A DNA stretch of 64,000 bases from Pantoea endophytica (GCF_002858935.1 NZ_PJRT01000031.1:1-64000), one strand, 5' to 3'. Shown: positions 12,625 through 22,385, counted from the first letter of the stretch. Notes: a model not told the origin generated them from the letters alone. A program made the numbers and translations.

Positions 12625-13383
12625 TCAGGATTCGGTGTTGTGTTCCTCATCCGAAGACTGACGTCCTTTACCCACATAGTAGCGGGAGAAGAATACGCCG
12701 ACTTCAAACAGGCAGTACATCGGAATAGCGAGCAAAGTTTGCGAGAAAACATCCGGCGGTGTGAGCAACATCCCAACCACGAACGCGCCAACCAACATAT
12801 AAGGACGTTTCTTTTTCAGATCTTCTGGTGAAGTTATGCCGGTCCAGCACAGCAGCACAATTGCAATCGGCACCTCAAACGCCACGCCGAAGGCCATGAA
12901 AATCGTCATGACGAAGTCGAGGTAGTTGGTGATATCCGTTGCGATGGTCACGCCTTGCGGCGCGGTTTTGGCGAAGAAGCCAAACGCCAGCGGGAACACG
13001 ATGAAGTAAGCAAACGCCACGCCGACGTAAAACAGCAGCGTACTGGAGAACAGCAGCGGCATCACCAGTTTGCGTTCGTGGCGATAGAGCGCGGGCGCCA
13101 CAAAGGCCCACACCTGATACAAAATCACCGGCACGGCCAGAAACACCGAAACGATGATAGTCAGCTTGATCGGCGTGAAGAATGGCGATGCGACGTCGGT
13201 AGCGATCATGCTCGCCCCGGCTGGCATCTGGCTGATCAGCGGCGACGCGACCAGATGGTAAATATCATTCGCGAAATAGACCAGACACAAAAAGATGACT
13301 AAAACAGCGATGATGCAATTCAACAAACGCTTGCGCAGCTCAATCAAATGGCTAATGAGCGGTTGGGTATCTTCAACGGCCAT
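12625..13383 (-). CDS. tatC: Sec-independent translocase subunit TatC
   Basis: TatC is the polytopic inner-membrane core of the twin-arginine translocase and binds the RR signal peptide. The 252-residue protein has six predicted membrane helices. The conserved N-terminal stretch [13 protein letters not shown] is followed by the periplasmic-loop motif [15 protein letters not shown] and FSRYY lie near the C-terminal end. The gap to tatB is two bases, consistent with one tatABC transcript. E. coli TatC is about 258 residues. Confidence 0.97.
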   Translation of the reverse strand: MAVEDTQPLISHLIELRKRLLNCIIAVLVIFLCLVYFANDIYHLVASPLISQMPAGASMIATDVASPFFTPIKLTIIVSVFLAVPVILYQVWAFVAPALYRHERKLVMPLLFSSTLLFYVGVAFAYFIVFPLAFGFFAKTAPQGVTIATDITNYLDFVMTIFMAFGVAFEVPIAIVLLCWTGITSPEDLKKKRPYMLVGAFVVGMLLTPPDVFSQTLLAIPMYCLFEVGVFFSRYYVGKGRQSSDEEHNTES

Positions 13384-13385
13384 GT

Positions 13386-13913
13386 TTATCGTTCATCTTT
13401 TACGAGAGAAGTCTTCGCGGTGCTTTCAGGAGCACTGGCGACGGGAGGGGTTTCTGCGGCAGAGATTTCGTCAGTAGGCTGCGGAGTCTGTGCAGGCGCA
13501 CTGGTTTGATGCTCTGCTGCTGCGGGCGTGACCGCAGGTGAAGTCACGGGCTGCACGGCGGCTGGCGGAGTCTGATGAATAGTGTTGGCTTCATCTTCCT
13601 CTTTTTCGAGATCAATACTCTGCTGCACCGAACGCTTCATGGAGTCGGCGGTTTTACGCAGTTCTTCCATCGACTCTTTCAGCTCGGGTGACAACGTGCC
13701 ACGGCCCGCTTCTTCCACCTTTTTCAGGCTGTCCTGCAATTCCTGCAGTTTCAACTCTTGCGCCAGTTCGTTTTGTACATTCGCGGCCAGCGAGCGAATG
13801 GCTCTGATCCAGCCGACGACGGTTTTCACCGCAACCGGTAACCGCTGCGGGCCAAGCACAATCAGCCCGATCACGAACACTAATACCAGTTCACTAAAAC
13901 CAATGTCGAACAC
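13386..13913 (-). CDS. tatB: Sec-independent translocase subunit TatB
   Basis: TatB forms the substrate-receptor complex with TatC. The 175-residue protein starts with the short membrane helix [23 protein letters not shown], whose GP hinge leads into an amphipathic helix. A long charged helical region follows to about residue 105. The last 70 residues are low-complexity and rich in Ala, Pro and Thr, which is usual for TatB and poorly conserved. It lies two bases from both tatA and tatC. Confidence 0.95.
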   Translation of the reverse strand: MFDIGFSELVLVFVIGLIVLGPQRLPVAVKTVVGWIRAIRSLAANVQNELAQELKLQELQDSLKKVEEAGRGTLSPELKESMEELRKTADSMKRSVQQSIDLEKEEDEANTIHQTPPAAVQPVTSPAVTPAAAEHQTSAPAQTPQPTDEISAAETPPVASAPESTAKTSLVKDER

Positions 13914-13915
13914 AG

Positions 13916-14170
13916 TTATACCTGCTTGTCGTTCCGGGCGTCGTCTTTAGTCGCCGTGGTTTGCTGTTTGTCTGCCAGAGTTTTGGCGTTGAAGTCAGCG
14001 TCCTGCTCTTTCGGTTGATCCTTTTTATCGTCTTCATCGCCCATGGCTTTTTTGAAGCCACGAATGGAAGATCCTAAATCCGAACCCAGGTTACGAAGTT
14101 TGTTGGTACCGAACAGAAGAACAACAATGACGGCAATGATTAACAATTGCCAAATACTGATACCGCCCAT
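13916..14170 (-). CDS. tatA: Sec-independent translocase subunit TatA
   Basis: TatA oligomers form the passage through which folded proteins cross the inner membrane. The 84-residue product has one N-terminal membrane helix ([17 protein letters not shown]), the hinge [14 protein letters not shown], an amphipathic helix and a charged tail. E. coli TatA is 89 residues. It is the first gene of tatABC. A possible promoter and a short hairpin occupy the 110 bases between it and ubiB. Confidence 0.96.
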   Translation of the reverse strand: MGGISIWQLLIIAVIVVLLFGTNKLRNLGSDLGSSIRGFKKAMGDEDDKKDQPKEQDADFNAKTLADKQQTTATKDDARNDKQV

Positions 14171-14251
14171 GAGATATGCCTCTAATATTCTGTGAAAAAC
14201 TGTTGACTGTAACGCACAGAAAGCCCGTATGATTTCGGGCTTTAGCTTGCG

Positions 14252-14280
14252 ACATTACGCGATTTGCACCAGGCAGACAA
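14252..14280 (-). promoter_or_regulatory. candidate tatABC promoter
   Basis: The minus strand shows TTGTCT, a 17-base spacer and TAATGT, with the -35 touching the ubiB stop codon. Transcripts from here would carry a hairpin near the 5' end (AAAGCCCG/CGGGCTTT around 14220-14243) that lacks a U tract. The hairpin may instead be the end of the ubi transcript. Confidence 0.4.
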
Positions 14281-15918
14281 TCAGTTTGTCTTGCGCCAGC
14301 CAATAAGCCAGGTGACGATGCCAGCGGCCATTAATAGCGCCGGGAAGAAATCCCAATCCGGTCGACTTAACAGCACGGCGGTGCCACTTAATAACAGTGT
14401 AGCGCCTACACCAAACAGATAGCGCGCCTGATGATTGCGTGTTCGCTGTACGTTTAAATCGGTGACGAGTTTATCGACGCTGTGCTTCAATAATTTGTGC
14501 TGGCGCATGCTGTCGTAAAATAGCTCCGGCAACTCCGGCAGTTTTTCCGCCCAGTACGGCGCTTTCTCTTTCACCGCCCGCAAAATCGCCGGGATACCAA
14601 TCTGATCTTTGATCCAATCTTCAAGGAACGGCTTAGCCGTTTTCCACAGGTCAAGCTGCGGATAGAGCTGGCGGCCAATCCCTTCAATATACAGCAGCGT
14701 CTTCTGCAACAGCACCAGCTGCGGCTGCACTTCCATATTAAAGCGACGCGCGGTGTTGAACAGGTTCAGCAGCACGTGGCCAAACGAAATCTCAGCCAGC
14801 GGCTTTTCGAAAATCGGCTCACATACGGTACGAATGGCAAACTCAAAGTCTTCGACGTTTGTATCGGCCGGTACCCAGCCAGAATCCACATGCAGCTCGG
14901 CCACTTTGCGGTAATCGCGGTTAAAGAAGGCGATGAAGTTCTCGGCCAGATAGCGCTTATCTTCTTTGTTCAGCGAACCGACGATACCGCAGTCGATGCC
15001 GATATATTGCGGATCTTCCGGGTGATCGTAGCTGACGAAGATATTGCCAGGATGCATATCGGCATGGAAGAAGCTGTCGCGGAACACCTGAGTGAAGAAT
15101 ACCTGCACACCGCGCTCGGCCAGCAGTTTCATGTTAACGCCGTGCTGCTCCAGCGTGGCGATATCTGAGATCGGAATGCCGTAAATGCGCTCCATCACCA
15201 TCATCGATTCGCTGCAATAATCAGAAAACACTTCCGGCACATACAGCATGCGGCTTTGGTCAAAGTTACGACGCAGCTGGATGGCATTCGCCGCTTCACG
15301 CAGCAGATTCAGCTCATCAATTAAGGTCTTTTCGTAATCGCGCACCACTTCTACCGGACGCAGACGACGACCATCCGGCAACAAACGCGGCACCCACCGC
15401 GCCAGACGGTAAATCAGTCGCATATCGGCTCTGATCACCGGCAGGATGTCGGGACGAATCACTTTAATTACCACCGCGCGGCCATTGGATTTCAGCGTCG
15501 CGGTATGCACCTGCGCGATAGAAGCCGAGGCCAGCGGTTTGATATCGAAGTCTTCAAACCAGGTTTCCACCGGGCCGCCAATCGACTTTTCAATCTGCTG
15601 TTTGGCTTTCACGCCATCAAATGGCGCAACGCGGTCCTGCAGCACCGCCAGTTCATCGGCAATCGCTGGTGGGAACAGATCGCGACGCGTCGAGAGCATT
15701 TGACCGAATTTGATCCAAACCGGCCCCAACTGCTCCATCGCTAAACGGATGCGCACGCCGGCGGAAGCGTCTTTATGTTGGTTAGGGATCCAGAAGATGC
15801 AACGCCGCCACAAGCGTAAAAGCAGCGTGAAGCGCATGCGGGGAATCAGTTCATCAAGGCCGTAAGTCAGAAAGATCTTGATGATGAAGTATAAGCGCCG
15901 AATTTCTCCCAGCGTCAT
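14281..15918 (-). CDS. ubiB: ubiquinone biosynthesis kinase-like ATPase UbiB
   Basis: UbiB is an atypical protein-kinase-like ATPase of the ADCK family needed for ubiquinone synthesis, probably by helping extract or organise lipid precursors at the membrane. The 545-residue protein has the family KxGQ motif ([10 protein letters not shown] near residue 92), AxASIAQVH near 130 and the HADMHPGN catalytic loop near 285. Two C-terminal hydrophobic helices (residues about 498-540) anchor it. Its start overlaps the ubiJ stop as ATGA. E. coli UbiB is 546 residues. Confidence 0.96.
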   Translation of the reverse strand: MTLGEIRRLYFIIKIFLTYGLDELIPRMRFTLLLRLWRRCIFWIPNQHKDASAGVRIRLAMEQLGPVWIKFGQMLSTRRDLFPPAIADELAVLQDRVAPFDGVKAKQQIEKSIGGPVETWFEDFDIKPLASASIAQVHTATLKSNGRAVVIKVIRPDILPVIRADMRLIYRLARWVPRLLPDGRRLRPVEVVRDYEKTLIDELNLLREAANAIQLRRNFDQSRMLYVPEVFSDYCSESMMVMERIYGIPISDIATLEQHGVNMKLLAERGVQVFFTQVFRDSFFHADMHPGNIFVSYDHPEDPQYIGIDCGIVGSLNKEDKRYLAENFIAFFNRDYRKVAELHVDSGWVPADTNVEDFEFAIRTVCEPIFEKPLAEISFGHVLLNLFNTARRFNMEVQPQLVLLQKTLLYIEGIGRQLYPQLDLWKTAKPFLEDWIKDQIGIPAILRAVKEKAPYWAEKLPELPELFYDSMRQHKLLKHSVDKLVTDLNVQRTRNHQARYLFGVGATLLLSGTAVLLSRPDWDFFPALLMAAGIVTWLIGWRKTN

Positions 15919-16520
15919 TTCGCCTCCAGCTGTGCCAAACGCGTTTCAAACGCATTGAGCGAACGTTCTGTCGCTTCCACTTCCTCGCAAAACCATGCCA
16001 GTTCCAGTGCGCCCGGCGCAACGCGCCACTCTTCTGTCAGCACCTGACCAAGATAATCCTGGCGGCGGATGAACTGCTGCTGCACGAATTTCAGCGCCTG
16101 CTGTGCGGCCTGGCTTACGCCTTGCGCAGCGATATCGCCAATCCACGGTGCAAGATATTCCGCCGGATCCAGCTCGGCGAGATCCATCAGCGCGGAGAAT
16201 TGCTGTACCACCTGCAAATCGCCGTTCACCTCCAGTTCACCGCTACGAATCAGGCTGGTGAGCTGCTGGCGATCGCGCAGTTTCGGCAAAGTACTGACAC
16301 GCAAACTCACCGTGCAGTCGCTGTTGTCTTGCCAATCACTCAGCACATCGAGTTGCGATTCGCTAAACACCAGCACCAAAGGAAAATCGAGCTCTTGCAG
16401 ATGCAGCATCAATACCTTACCAGCCAAACGCTGGCGTGCGGCTTTCAGGCTGCGATCGCGATAGAGAACACGGTTCAGGGCGGTCTCAAGACCGCCGGTG
16501 ATGAGAGGAGTTAAAGTCAT
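15915..16520 (-). CDS. ubiJ: ubiquinone biosynthesis accessory factor UbiJ
   Basis: UbiJ carries an N-terminal SCP2-type lipid-binding domain and takes part, with UbiK, in the soluble complex that modifies the ubiquinone head group. The 201-residue protein begins with [16 protein letters not shown] and has the SCP2-like sheet region through about residue 110. A helical C-terminal part follows, ending in a likely coiled coil ([16 protein letters not shown]). It lies six bases after ubiE and overlaps ubiB by four. In E. coli the 3' part of this locus is also reported to give the small RNA EsrE; I cannot test that here. Confidence 0.93.
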   Translation of the reverse strand: MTLTPLITGGLETALNRVLYRDRSLKAARQRLAGKVLMLHLQELDFPLVLVFSESQLDVLSDWQDNSDCTVSLRVSTLPKLRDRQQLTSLIRSGELEVNGDLQVVQQFSALMDLAELDPAEYLAPWIGDIAAQGVSQAAQQALKFVQQQFIRRQDYLGQVLTEEWRVAPGALELAWFCEEVEATERSLNAFETRLAQLEAK

Positions 16521-16526
16521 GATGGA

Positions 16527-17285
16527 TTAGAATTTAAATCCGCGATGCAGCGCGACAATACCGCCAGTCATGTTGAAGTAGGTGGTATTTTCAAAGCCCG
16601 CATCGTTCATCATCGCTTTCAGGGTTTCCTGATCGGGATGCATACGAATCGACTCCGCCAGATAGCGATAGCTTTCAGCGTCTTGCGCCACCAGCTGACC
16701 AATACGCGGCAGAATGTGGAATGAATAGGTATCGTAGGCTTTGCTGAGCGGCTCCAGCAACGGCTTCGAGAACTCCAGCACCAGCAGACGTCCGCCTGGC
16801 TTCAGCACGCGGAACATTGATGCCAGCGCTTTCTCTTTTTCGGTCACGTTACGCAAGCCGAATGAGATGGTGATGCAATCGAAGTAGTTATCCGGGAACG
16901 GCAGCGCTTCGGCATTCGCCTGCACATAGCTGACATTGCCCGACACGCCGAGATTACGCAGCTTTTCGCGGCCCATCTTCAGCATCGAGCTGTTGATGTC
17001 TGCCAGCACAACCTGGCCGGTTTCGCCCACCAGACGTGAGAATTTTGCCGTGAGATCGCCGGTACCACCCGCCAGATCCAACACGCGCTGACCGCGGCGC
17101 ACGCCGCTGCTGTCAATGGTAAAACGCTTCCAGACACGATGGATGCCAAACGACATCAAATCGTTCATCAGGTCATATTTTGCCGCGACGGAGTGAAACA
17201 CGTCCGCAACTTTATCGGCCTTTTCGCTTTTCGCGACGGTCTGGAAGCCAAAATGGGTAGTTTCCTGCTGTGATTCATCTGCCAT
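16527..17285 (-). CDS. ubiE: ubiquinone/menaquinone C-methyltransferase
   Basis: UbiE transfers methyl groups from S-adenosylmethionine to the quinol ring in both ubiquinone and menaquinone synthesis. The SAM-binding motif [15 protein letters not shown] is near residue 67, [10 protein letters not shown] near 93 and [12 protein letters not shown] near 170. The chosen ATG gives 252 residues, one more than E. coli, and has AGGT upstream. An in-frame start 24 bases earlier would add eight residues with no support. It is upstream of ubiJ and ubiB in a ubiEJB cluster. Confidence 0.96.
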   Translation of the reverse strand: MADESQQETTHFGFQTVAKSEKADKVADVFHSVAAKYDLMNDLMSFGIHRVWKRFTIDSSGVRRGQRVLDLAGGTGDLTAKFSRLVGETGQVVLADINSSMLKMGREKLRNLGVSGNVSYVQANAEALPFPDNYFDCITISFGLRNVTEKEKALASMFRVLKPGGRLLVLEFSKPLLEPLSKAYDTYSFHILPRIGQLVAQDAESYRYLAESIRMHPDQETLKAMMNDAGFENTTYFNMTGGIVALHRGFKF

Positions 17286-17360
17286 CGGTTTTACCTGTTC
17301 CACAAACAATTCTTGCCGAAGTGTATCAGAGTCGCGCTACACGAGCACGCGACCACCGTG

Positions 17361-18872
17361 CTATTCGTTGATGCGGCGCAGCGAGTCTGTTGTTGGTTCT
17401 GCAACGTTTTCATCCTCGGTGCGATCGTCTGCCCAATCTTCATCCGCTTCTTCCGGCTGCGCCTGTTCAACCAGTTGCGGATTAATCGGACGTTTGATCT
17501 CCACGCCAAGCGAACGGAACGCTTCACTTTGTGCGATCAGATTGCCGCGTCCTTCAGACAGCTTTTTCATCGCCTGATGATAGCTTTGCTGCGCTTTGTC
17601 GAGATTATGCCCGATGCCACTCATGTCATCGACAAACAGCCGCATTTTGTCGTACAGCCGCGTTGCCCGGTCGGCGATGCGCTGTGCGTTACGGCTTTGA
17701 TGCTCATAACGCCAGAGATTATTGATAGTACGCAGCGCCACCAGCAACGTGGTGGGACTAACCAGCATAATGTTCTGCTGTAACGCTTCGCTGATCAGCT
17801 CGGGCTGACGATCAATCGCCAGCAGAAACGCCGGTTCCACCGGGATAAACATCAACACATAATCCAGAGAGCGTAAACCGGGCAATTGTTGGTAATCTTT
17901 ACGGCTCAGCAGGCGAATGTGTCCGCGCATGGCACTAATGTGTTCCTGAATCGCCTGCTCACGCGTGGCTTCATCGTCGGCATTGAAGTAGCGTTCGTAG
18001 GCCACCAGCGTCATTTTGGCGTCAATCACCACATCTTTACCCTGCGGCAAACGCACGATCACATCCGGTTGCATCCTGCCCTGCTGTTCCAGCTGCACGC
18101 TCACCTGCGTTTGGTATTCGTAACCTTCACGCAGGCCAGACGCTTCCAGCACACGGGCCAATACCACTTCGCCCCAGTTTCCCTGAATTTTATTGTCGCC
18201 TTTTAGCGCTTTAGTAAGATTGACCGCTTCCTGCGCCATCTGTGCGTTGAGTTGCTGTAGCTGGCGAATTTCGTGGGTCAGCGTGTGACGTTCACGCGCT
18301 TCCAGGCCAAAGCTGTCGGTGACCTGACGGCGGAAACCGTCCAGCTGTTCGCGCAGCGGACCAATCAGACTATTCAGGCTTTGACGGTTTTGTTCATCGA
18401 CTCGCCGCCCGCTGTTTTCGAAGATGCGATTGGCGAGATTTTCAAACTGCGCGCTGAGGCGCTGTTCGCTGTTGGTCAGTAGTCGCTGCTTCTCTTCTGC
18501 ACCGTAGCGCGTCTCTTCAAGACGAATGGTCACTTCGCGCAGTTCGGCTTCCTGCGCGCTGTTCACTTCAAGCTGATTTCGCAGTTCACGGCTGAGTTGT
18601 TCACTTTCGCCGCGCCAGTAATCAAGCTGCTGCAAACGTTCCTGCGCACCGCTCAGTGCACCGTGTAGCTGGCGCATCTCCTGTTCGCGTTGTTGGATTT
18701 GCTGCTGTAACTGTTCGAGCTGCTGCTGCTGACGCTGCTGCGCCTCTTCCAGCAGGCGACGCTCGGTGGTGAAGCTGGCATGCTGATGACCGGCGCGCAG
18801 TTGAGCAATGATCCAGCCAATGCCCAAACCGGCCAGCGCCAGCGCGCCGCTAATGATAAGTTGCTGATCCAT
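17361..18872 (-). CDS. rmuC: DNA recombination protein RmuC
   Basis: RmuC is a predicted nuclease-fold protein that limits inversion between short inverted repeats; its exact reaction is not established. The 503-residue protein has an N-terminal hydrophobic helix (residues about 6-25). A long Gln/Glu-rich coiled coil extends to about residue 200, followed by the RmuC domain with GNWGEVVLARVLEASGL and VIDAKMTLVAYERY. The C-terminal 60 residues are acidic. E. coli RmuC is 475 residues. A LexA-like box lies 46 bases upstream. Confidence 0.94.
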   Translation of the reverse strand: MDQQLIISGALALAGLGIGWIIAQLRAGHQHASFTTERRLLEEAQQRQQQQLEQLQQQIQQREQEMRQLHGALSGAQERLQQLDYWRGESEQLSRELRNQLEVNSAQEAELREVTIRLEETRYGAEEKQRLLTNSEQRLSAQFENLANRIFENSGRRVDEQNRQSLNSLIGPLREQLDGFRRQVTDSFGLEARERHTLTHEIRQLQQLNAQMAQEAVNLTKALKGDNKIQGNWGEVVLARVLEASGLREGYEYQTQVSVQLEQQGRMQPDVIVRLPQGKDVVIDAKMTLVAYERYFNADDEATREQAIQEHISAMRGHIRLLSRKDYQQLPGLRSLDYVLMFIPVEPAFLLAIDRQPELISEALQQNIMLVSPTTLLVALRTINNLWRYEHQSRNAQRIADRATRLYDKMRLFVDDMSGIGHNLDKAQQSYHQAMKKLSEGRGNLIAQSEAFRSLGVEIKRPINPQLVEQAQPEEADEDWADDRTEDENVAEPTTDSLRRINE

Positions 18873-18917
18873 AATCCCCCCGCGGATCGTCTCGCTGAGG
18901 GAAAAGGTAGAGCTCTA

Positions 18918-18933
18918 CTGTATGAATGTCCAG
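18918..18933 (-). promoter_or_regulatory. candidate LexA box of rmuC
   Basis: The minus strand reads CTGGACATTCATACAG, which fits the LexA consensus CTGT-N8-ACAG at seven of eight core positions. It ends 46 bases before the rmuC start. I recall a similar CTGG variant before E. coli rmuC (yigN) but cannot confirm it here. Confidence 0.5.
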
Positions 18934-18941
18934 ATTTTTTT

Positions 18942-19059
18942 CCCTTCATACTTCAAGCCGCAGATGCGTTGGCTGCACGTTCTCACCCCAGTCACTTACT
19001 GATGTAAGCTCCCGGAGATTCGCCGCTTGCCGCCTTCCTGCGACTCGAATTATTTAGGG
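18942..19059. repeat. ERIC element (enterobacterial repetitive intergenic consensus)
   Basis: The central part contains close matches to the ERIC core: CTCACCCCAGTCACTTACT followed by ATGTAAGCTCCCGGAGATTC. The ends form imperfect terminal inverted repeats, CCCTTCATACTTCAAG against CCCTAAATAATTCGAG (12 of 16 matching). The 118-base copy fills most of the gap between rmuC and the next gene, ending 14 bases from that gene's stop codon. ERIC elements are about 127 bases, so this copy is near full length. Confidence 0.88.
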
Positions 19060-19073
19060 AAAACGTTCTCTAA

Positions 19074-20345
19074 TTAGAGGGCTTTTACGGTGAGATCGCC
19101 CGCTTTCCACGCATCAATCAGGAAGAAGGGCATCGGCAACACCCATTCGGTTTCACCCTGGATTTTGGCCGGATAGGTCCAGCTTTTCCCGTCGTAGGTG
19201 ATCTCAACCTGCTGCCAGCCGTTCTCAGCGTTTTCGACCTGGCCCGCCATGCTGGCAAAACCGGCGTTACTACCGACGTGGAAGCTGTCGGTTTGCCAGC
19301 GAATCGGCTGATGCGCCGGCCACGGTTGTGCATGATGGAAGCGGAAAATATCGTCATGATTCAAGATGCTCTCACGTACCGTTGGCCACAGCGCCACTTT
19401 GAGGAAGTACTGATCGGTAAATCGTTCGCTGCCTTCATATTGCGCGATAAAGTCACGCATCTGCTGCTCAACGTTGTGGAACACGCCGTGGCAGCCGCCC
19501 CACATGCCCGCCAGCAGCAGCTCGGTATGCGAGAAGTAATCGCGCATATGATGGAACCAGTAAGGCGAAGTCAGCCAGGCTTCTACCGCCACGACTTCGC
19601 GCTCGGACAGCAACGAATCCGCATCACGCACGATGTAGCGTTTGACGCTGTCATCGTCCATCACCAGGAAACGCCACAGCGTTGGGAAGATAGTTTTCTC
19701 ATGCGACATATCCACCAGTTGGGTGTTTGGCTGCGTCAGGCGCTGCCAGACGTGCTGCGGCACGCTGTCGTCGAGATAGATGCGGCAGATCCAGTCGGGA
19801 TAAAGCTCGCGCGCCACTTCGATGTTTTTAATCAAGGTTTCGCAGTAGCGTGGCTGACTGCCATACAGGCTAAAGGAGATGATATTTTCTGCCGGATTAC
19901 TGCGGTTGATCGGCGGTGGTGTCTCAGAAGGGAAGGCGACTTTCGCCCCTTTACTGAAAGTCACATCAGATTTTTGCAGCGATTCGAGGCCGTAACGTGC
20001 CGCTTCATCTTCTTTATTCAACCAGCCGCACACTTCGGTTAATCCATCCAGCCAGGTTTCCGATGCCTGTGCACGCTGCGCGGCCGGAGCCTGGTAAATC
20101 TTCTGGTAAATTTTATAAGATTTTTTGTATTCGCCAACGCGCATCAGGGTGAGCGCGTAGTCGCTGAGCACCTGCATATGATGGGGCAAGACGCGCAGCA
20201 CTTCTTCACAGCATTGACGCGCAAGAGGATAATTATTCGCCGCCATCGCCTGGCGAAATCTCGCTGCTGCACCTTCAACGCGTGATTGTGCAGTAGCGGG
20301 ATTATTCATGAAATTGGGACGTGAGACAGAAACCATTTTGCGCAT
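19074..20345 (-). CDS. orphan TPR protein with glycosyltransferase-like domain
   Basis: I do not recognise a named gene. From the chosen ATG (GAG about nine bases upstream) the product has 423 residues; starts at 20381, 20336 or 20309 are possible. Residues 25-125 form helical TPR-like repeats (ANNYPLARQCCEEVL, LMRVGEYKKSYKIYQKI). Residues 150-330 look like a GT-A glycosyltransferase fold: NIISFSLYGSQPRYCETLIKNI opens it and RDADSLLSERE carries a DxD-type motif at 241-243. MWGGCHGVF follows near 281. There is no signal peptide or membrane helix. It is absent from this position in E. coli, where rmuC is next to udp. The enzymatic role and any acceptor are unknown. Confidence 0.7.
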   Translation of the reverse strand: MRKMVSVSRPNFMNNPATAQSRVEGAAARFRQAMAANNYPLARQCCEEVLRVLPHHMQVLSDYALTLMRVGEYKKSYKIYQKIYQAPAAQRAQASETWLDGLTEVCGWLNKEDEAARYGLESLQKSDVTFSKGAKVAFPSETPPPINRSNPAENIISFSLYGSQPRYCETLIKNIEVARELYPDWICRIYLDDSVPQHVWQRLTQPNTQLVDMSHEKTIFPTLWRFLVMDDDSVKRYIVRDADSLLSEREVVAVEAWLTSPYWFHHMRDYFSHTELLLAGMWGGCHGVFHNVEQQMRDFIAQYEGSERFTDQYFLKVALWPTVRESILNHDDIFRFHHAQPWPAHQPIRWQTDSFHVGSNAGFASMAGQVENAENGWQQVEITYDGKSWTYPAKIQGETEWVLPMPFFLIDAWKAGDLTVKAL

Positions 20346-20444
20346 AAGAAATTTCTCAGTAGCTGCTGAAATTGCGCGCATTCTAATCAGGAAGTTGCGG
20401 GATTCCTTATAAGCCTGGTCTCGAATTCATCCCTGACTGGCGCA

Positions 20445-21206
20445 CTAAATTAAGCGACGCGCGGCTTCAACCACAATTTTCACCGCATCACTTTCGGTCT
20501 GCTTCATGGTCGCGGCATCCGGGATCTCTTTTTGCGTACGGTTAACGATGACGCCAGCCACCATGCCGGCACGCAGTCCCTGACTGGCGCACATGGTTAA
20601 CAGTGTAGCGGATTCCATCTCATAGTTGAGGACGCCCATTTGCTGCCACTCTTCCATTGAGCCCTGGAAGCGATTCACCACGCGACCGGAGAAAGTGTCG
20701 TAGCGTTCCTGGCCTGGATAGAAGGTGTCAGATGAGGCGGTAATACCAATGTGGGTTTTCGCGCCGCACGCTTCTGCCGCTGCCACCAGCGCGGTGGTGC
20801 AGGTGAAATCAGCCACGGCCGGGAACTCCATCGGCGCAAAGTGCAGGCTGGCACCGTCGAGGCGTACCGAAGCGGTAGTGACCAGCACATCGCCAACATT
20901 AATATGCGGCTGGATAGCGCCGGTGGTACCAACGCGCAGGAAGGTGCGCACGCCAAGCTGCGCCAGCTCTTCAACCGCAATTGAGGTAGAAGGTCCGCCG
21001 ATACCAGTGGAGCACACCACAACCGGTTTGCCATCCACTTCGGCCAGATAGCTGGTGAATTCACGGTGTGAAGCCAGATGCTGTGGATTGTCCATCAACG
21101 CGGCGATTTTCTTCACGCGCTCAGGATCGCCAGGCACGATGGCCAACGTGGCTCCTTTCAAATCAGCTTTAGTAATGCCAAGGTGGAAAACGTCAGACTG
21201 GGCCAT
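20445..21206 (-). CDS. udp: uridine phosphorylase
   Basis: Udp cleaves uridine with phosphate to uracil and ribose-1-phosphate in pyrimidine salvage. The 253 residues equal the E. coli length. Visible family features are the phosphate-binding loop IVPGDPERV (near residue 24), GIGGPST near 68, [11 protein letters not shown] near 90 and NYEMESATL near 194. Two CRP sites upstream have the spacing known from the E. coli udp promoter. The gene is monocistronic here, divergent from dlhH. Confidence 0.96.
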   Translation of the reverse strand: MAQSDVFHLGITKADLKGATLAIVPGDPERVKKIAALMDNPQHLASHREFTSYLAEVDGKPVVVCSTGIGGPSTSIAVEELAQLGVRTFLRVGTTGAIQPHINVGDVLVTTASVRLDGASLHFAPMEFPAVADFTCTTALVAAAEACGAKTHIGITASSDTFYPGQERYDTFSGRVVNRFQGSMEEWQQMGVLNYEMESATLLTMCASQGLRAGMVAGVIVNRTQKEIPDAATMKQTESDAVKIVVEAARRLI

Positions 21207-21266
21207 AACAGACTCCTGATAATTGGGGATGAGCGCGCCACTCTACGTGAGCAGGCGGCATAAATA

Positions 21267-21282
21267 TGTGACTCAATTCACC
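21267..21282 (-). promoter_or_regulatory. promoter-proximal CRP site of udp
   Basis: TGTGA-N6-TCACC matches nine of ten core CRP positions. Its centre is 68 bases upstream of the udp start. By analogy with E. coli, where the proximal site is centred at -41.5, transcription would start near 21233. Confidence 0.7.
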
Positions 21283-21318
21283 ATCGATAATGAAACTTAC
21301 ATTATCAGAAAAACATTA

Positions 21319-21334
21319 TGTGATATAAATCACA
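21319..21334 (-). promoter_or_regulatory. promoter-distal CRP site of udp
   Basis: TGTGATATAAATCACA is a perfect TGTGA-N6-TCACA site. Its centre is 52 bases from the proximal site, the same spacing as the paired CRP sites flanking CytR at E. coli udp. CytR half-sites between them are not clear to the eye. The rest of this 301-base udp-dlhH gap shows no other gene. Confidence 0.8.
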
Positions 21335-21507
21335 CATTCACGCTGTGCAATTCTGAATTGCTACAAGCGGTGCTGTGTAAGTGTTGTTGGCAATGTTAAT
21401 AGAGAAGCAGCACACGTGAAAAAATCCCTCTGCACCCTACGCCAGCCTTGCTTCACTTCGCCAGGCTATAGTTACGTGATTGCGCATTTGCTAGCACGGA
21501 GAGAACA

Positions 21508-22344
21508 ATGAAAACCGAAGACAATATGGCACAAAAAACGGCACCCGGCGGCTTTGCACCGGCCGTTCAGCCCACCGCAAGCAGCACCATTATTACCGGC
21601 AGCGACGCGATTCATGCTGGCGAGACCTCAGTTGCGAGCCAGGGCGAAAACCTGCCTGCCTATTACGCCCGACCAAAAGAGTACCAAGGCACCTTGCCGG
21701 TGGTGTTGGTGGTGCAGGAGATTTTCGGCGTGCACGAGCATATCCGCGATGTCTGCCGCCGTCTGGCGCTGGAAGGTTATCTGGCCATCGCTCCGGAACT
21801 CTATTTCCGCGAGGGCGATCCCAACGATTACCACGACATTCCCACGCTGTTTAAAGAGCTGGTGAGCAAAGTTCCAGATTCGCAGGTGTTGTCCGATCTC
21901 GATCATGTGGCCAACTGGGCCACGCGCCACGATGGTGATATCCGTCGCCTGGCGATTACCGGTTTCTGCTGGGGCGGACGCATTAGCTGGCTGTTTGCCG
22001 CGCACAATCCGCAGGTGCGTGCAGCGGTGGCGTGGTATGGACGCTTAGACGGTGAGAAGACGCTGAAGCAGCAGAAGCACCCGATCGATATCGCGGTGGA
22101 TCTCAACGCACCGGTGCTGGGCCTTTACGGTGGTCAGGATGAGAGCATCCCGCTGGAGAGCATTGATAAGATGCGTCAGGCGCTGCATGCCGCCAATTCC
22201 AAGGCGGAAATCGTGGTGTATCCGGATGCAGGACATGCTTTCAATGCGGATTATCGTGCCAGTTATCACGCCGATTCCGCCAAAGATGGCTGGCAACGCA
22301 TGCTGGCGTGGTTCACGCAGTATGGCGTAGCGCCAAACGCGTAA
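21508..22344 (+). CDS. dlhH: dienelactone hydrolase family protein
   Basis: This 278-residue alpha/beta hydrolase is the homologue of E. coli YsgA/DlhH, a putative carboxymethylenebutenolidase whose natural substrate is not known. The Cys nucleophile is at residue 154 in TGFCWGG. Asp is in LYGGQDESIP and His in DAGHAFNADYR, giving the Cys-Asp-His triad. Glu71 in VVQEIFGVHEHI is the usual activating residue. GGAGAG precedes the ATG. A second in-frame ATG six codons later is possible. It converges with metE. Confidence 0.92.
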   Translation: MKTEDNMAQKTAPGGFAPAVQPTASSTIITGSDAIHAGETSVASQGENLPAYYARPKEYQGTLPVVLVVQEIFGVHEHIRDVCRRLALEGYLAIAPELYFREGDPNDYHDIPTLFKELVSKVPDSQVLSDLDHVANWATRHDGDIRRLAITGFCWGGRISWLFAAHNPQVRAAVAWYGRLDGEKTLKQQKHPIDIAVDLNAPVLGLYGGQDESIPLESIDKMRQALHAANSKAEIVVYPDAGHAFNADYRASYHADSAKDGWQRMLAWFTQYGVAPNA

Positions 22345-22350
22345 TAATAA

Positions 22351-22368
22351 GGGGCGCATTTGCGCCCC
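22351..22368. terminator. hairpin between dlhH and metE
   Basis: GGGGCGCA/TGCGCCCC forms a strong perfect hairpin in the 41 bases between the two convergent stop codons. Neither side has a real T tract, so intrinsic termination is uncertain. Confidence 0.4.
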
Positions 22369-22385
22369 AATCTCATTTACAGCGA

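Noticed and set aside
14221-14242. AAGCCCG/CGGGCTT hairpin as an intrinsic terminator
   Set aside because: No T tract on either strand; kept only as a note in the tat promoter entry.
19278-20042. 254-codon plus-strand frame opposite the orphan TPR gene
   Set aside because: The minus-strand frame has TPR and DxD features and a complete length; the plus frame shows no domain.
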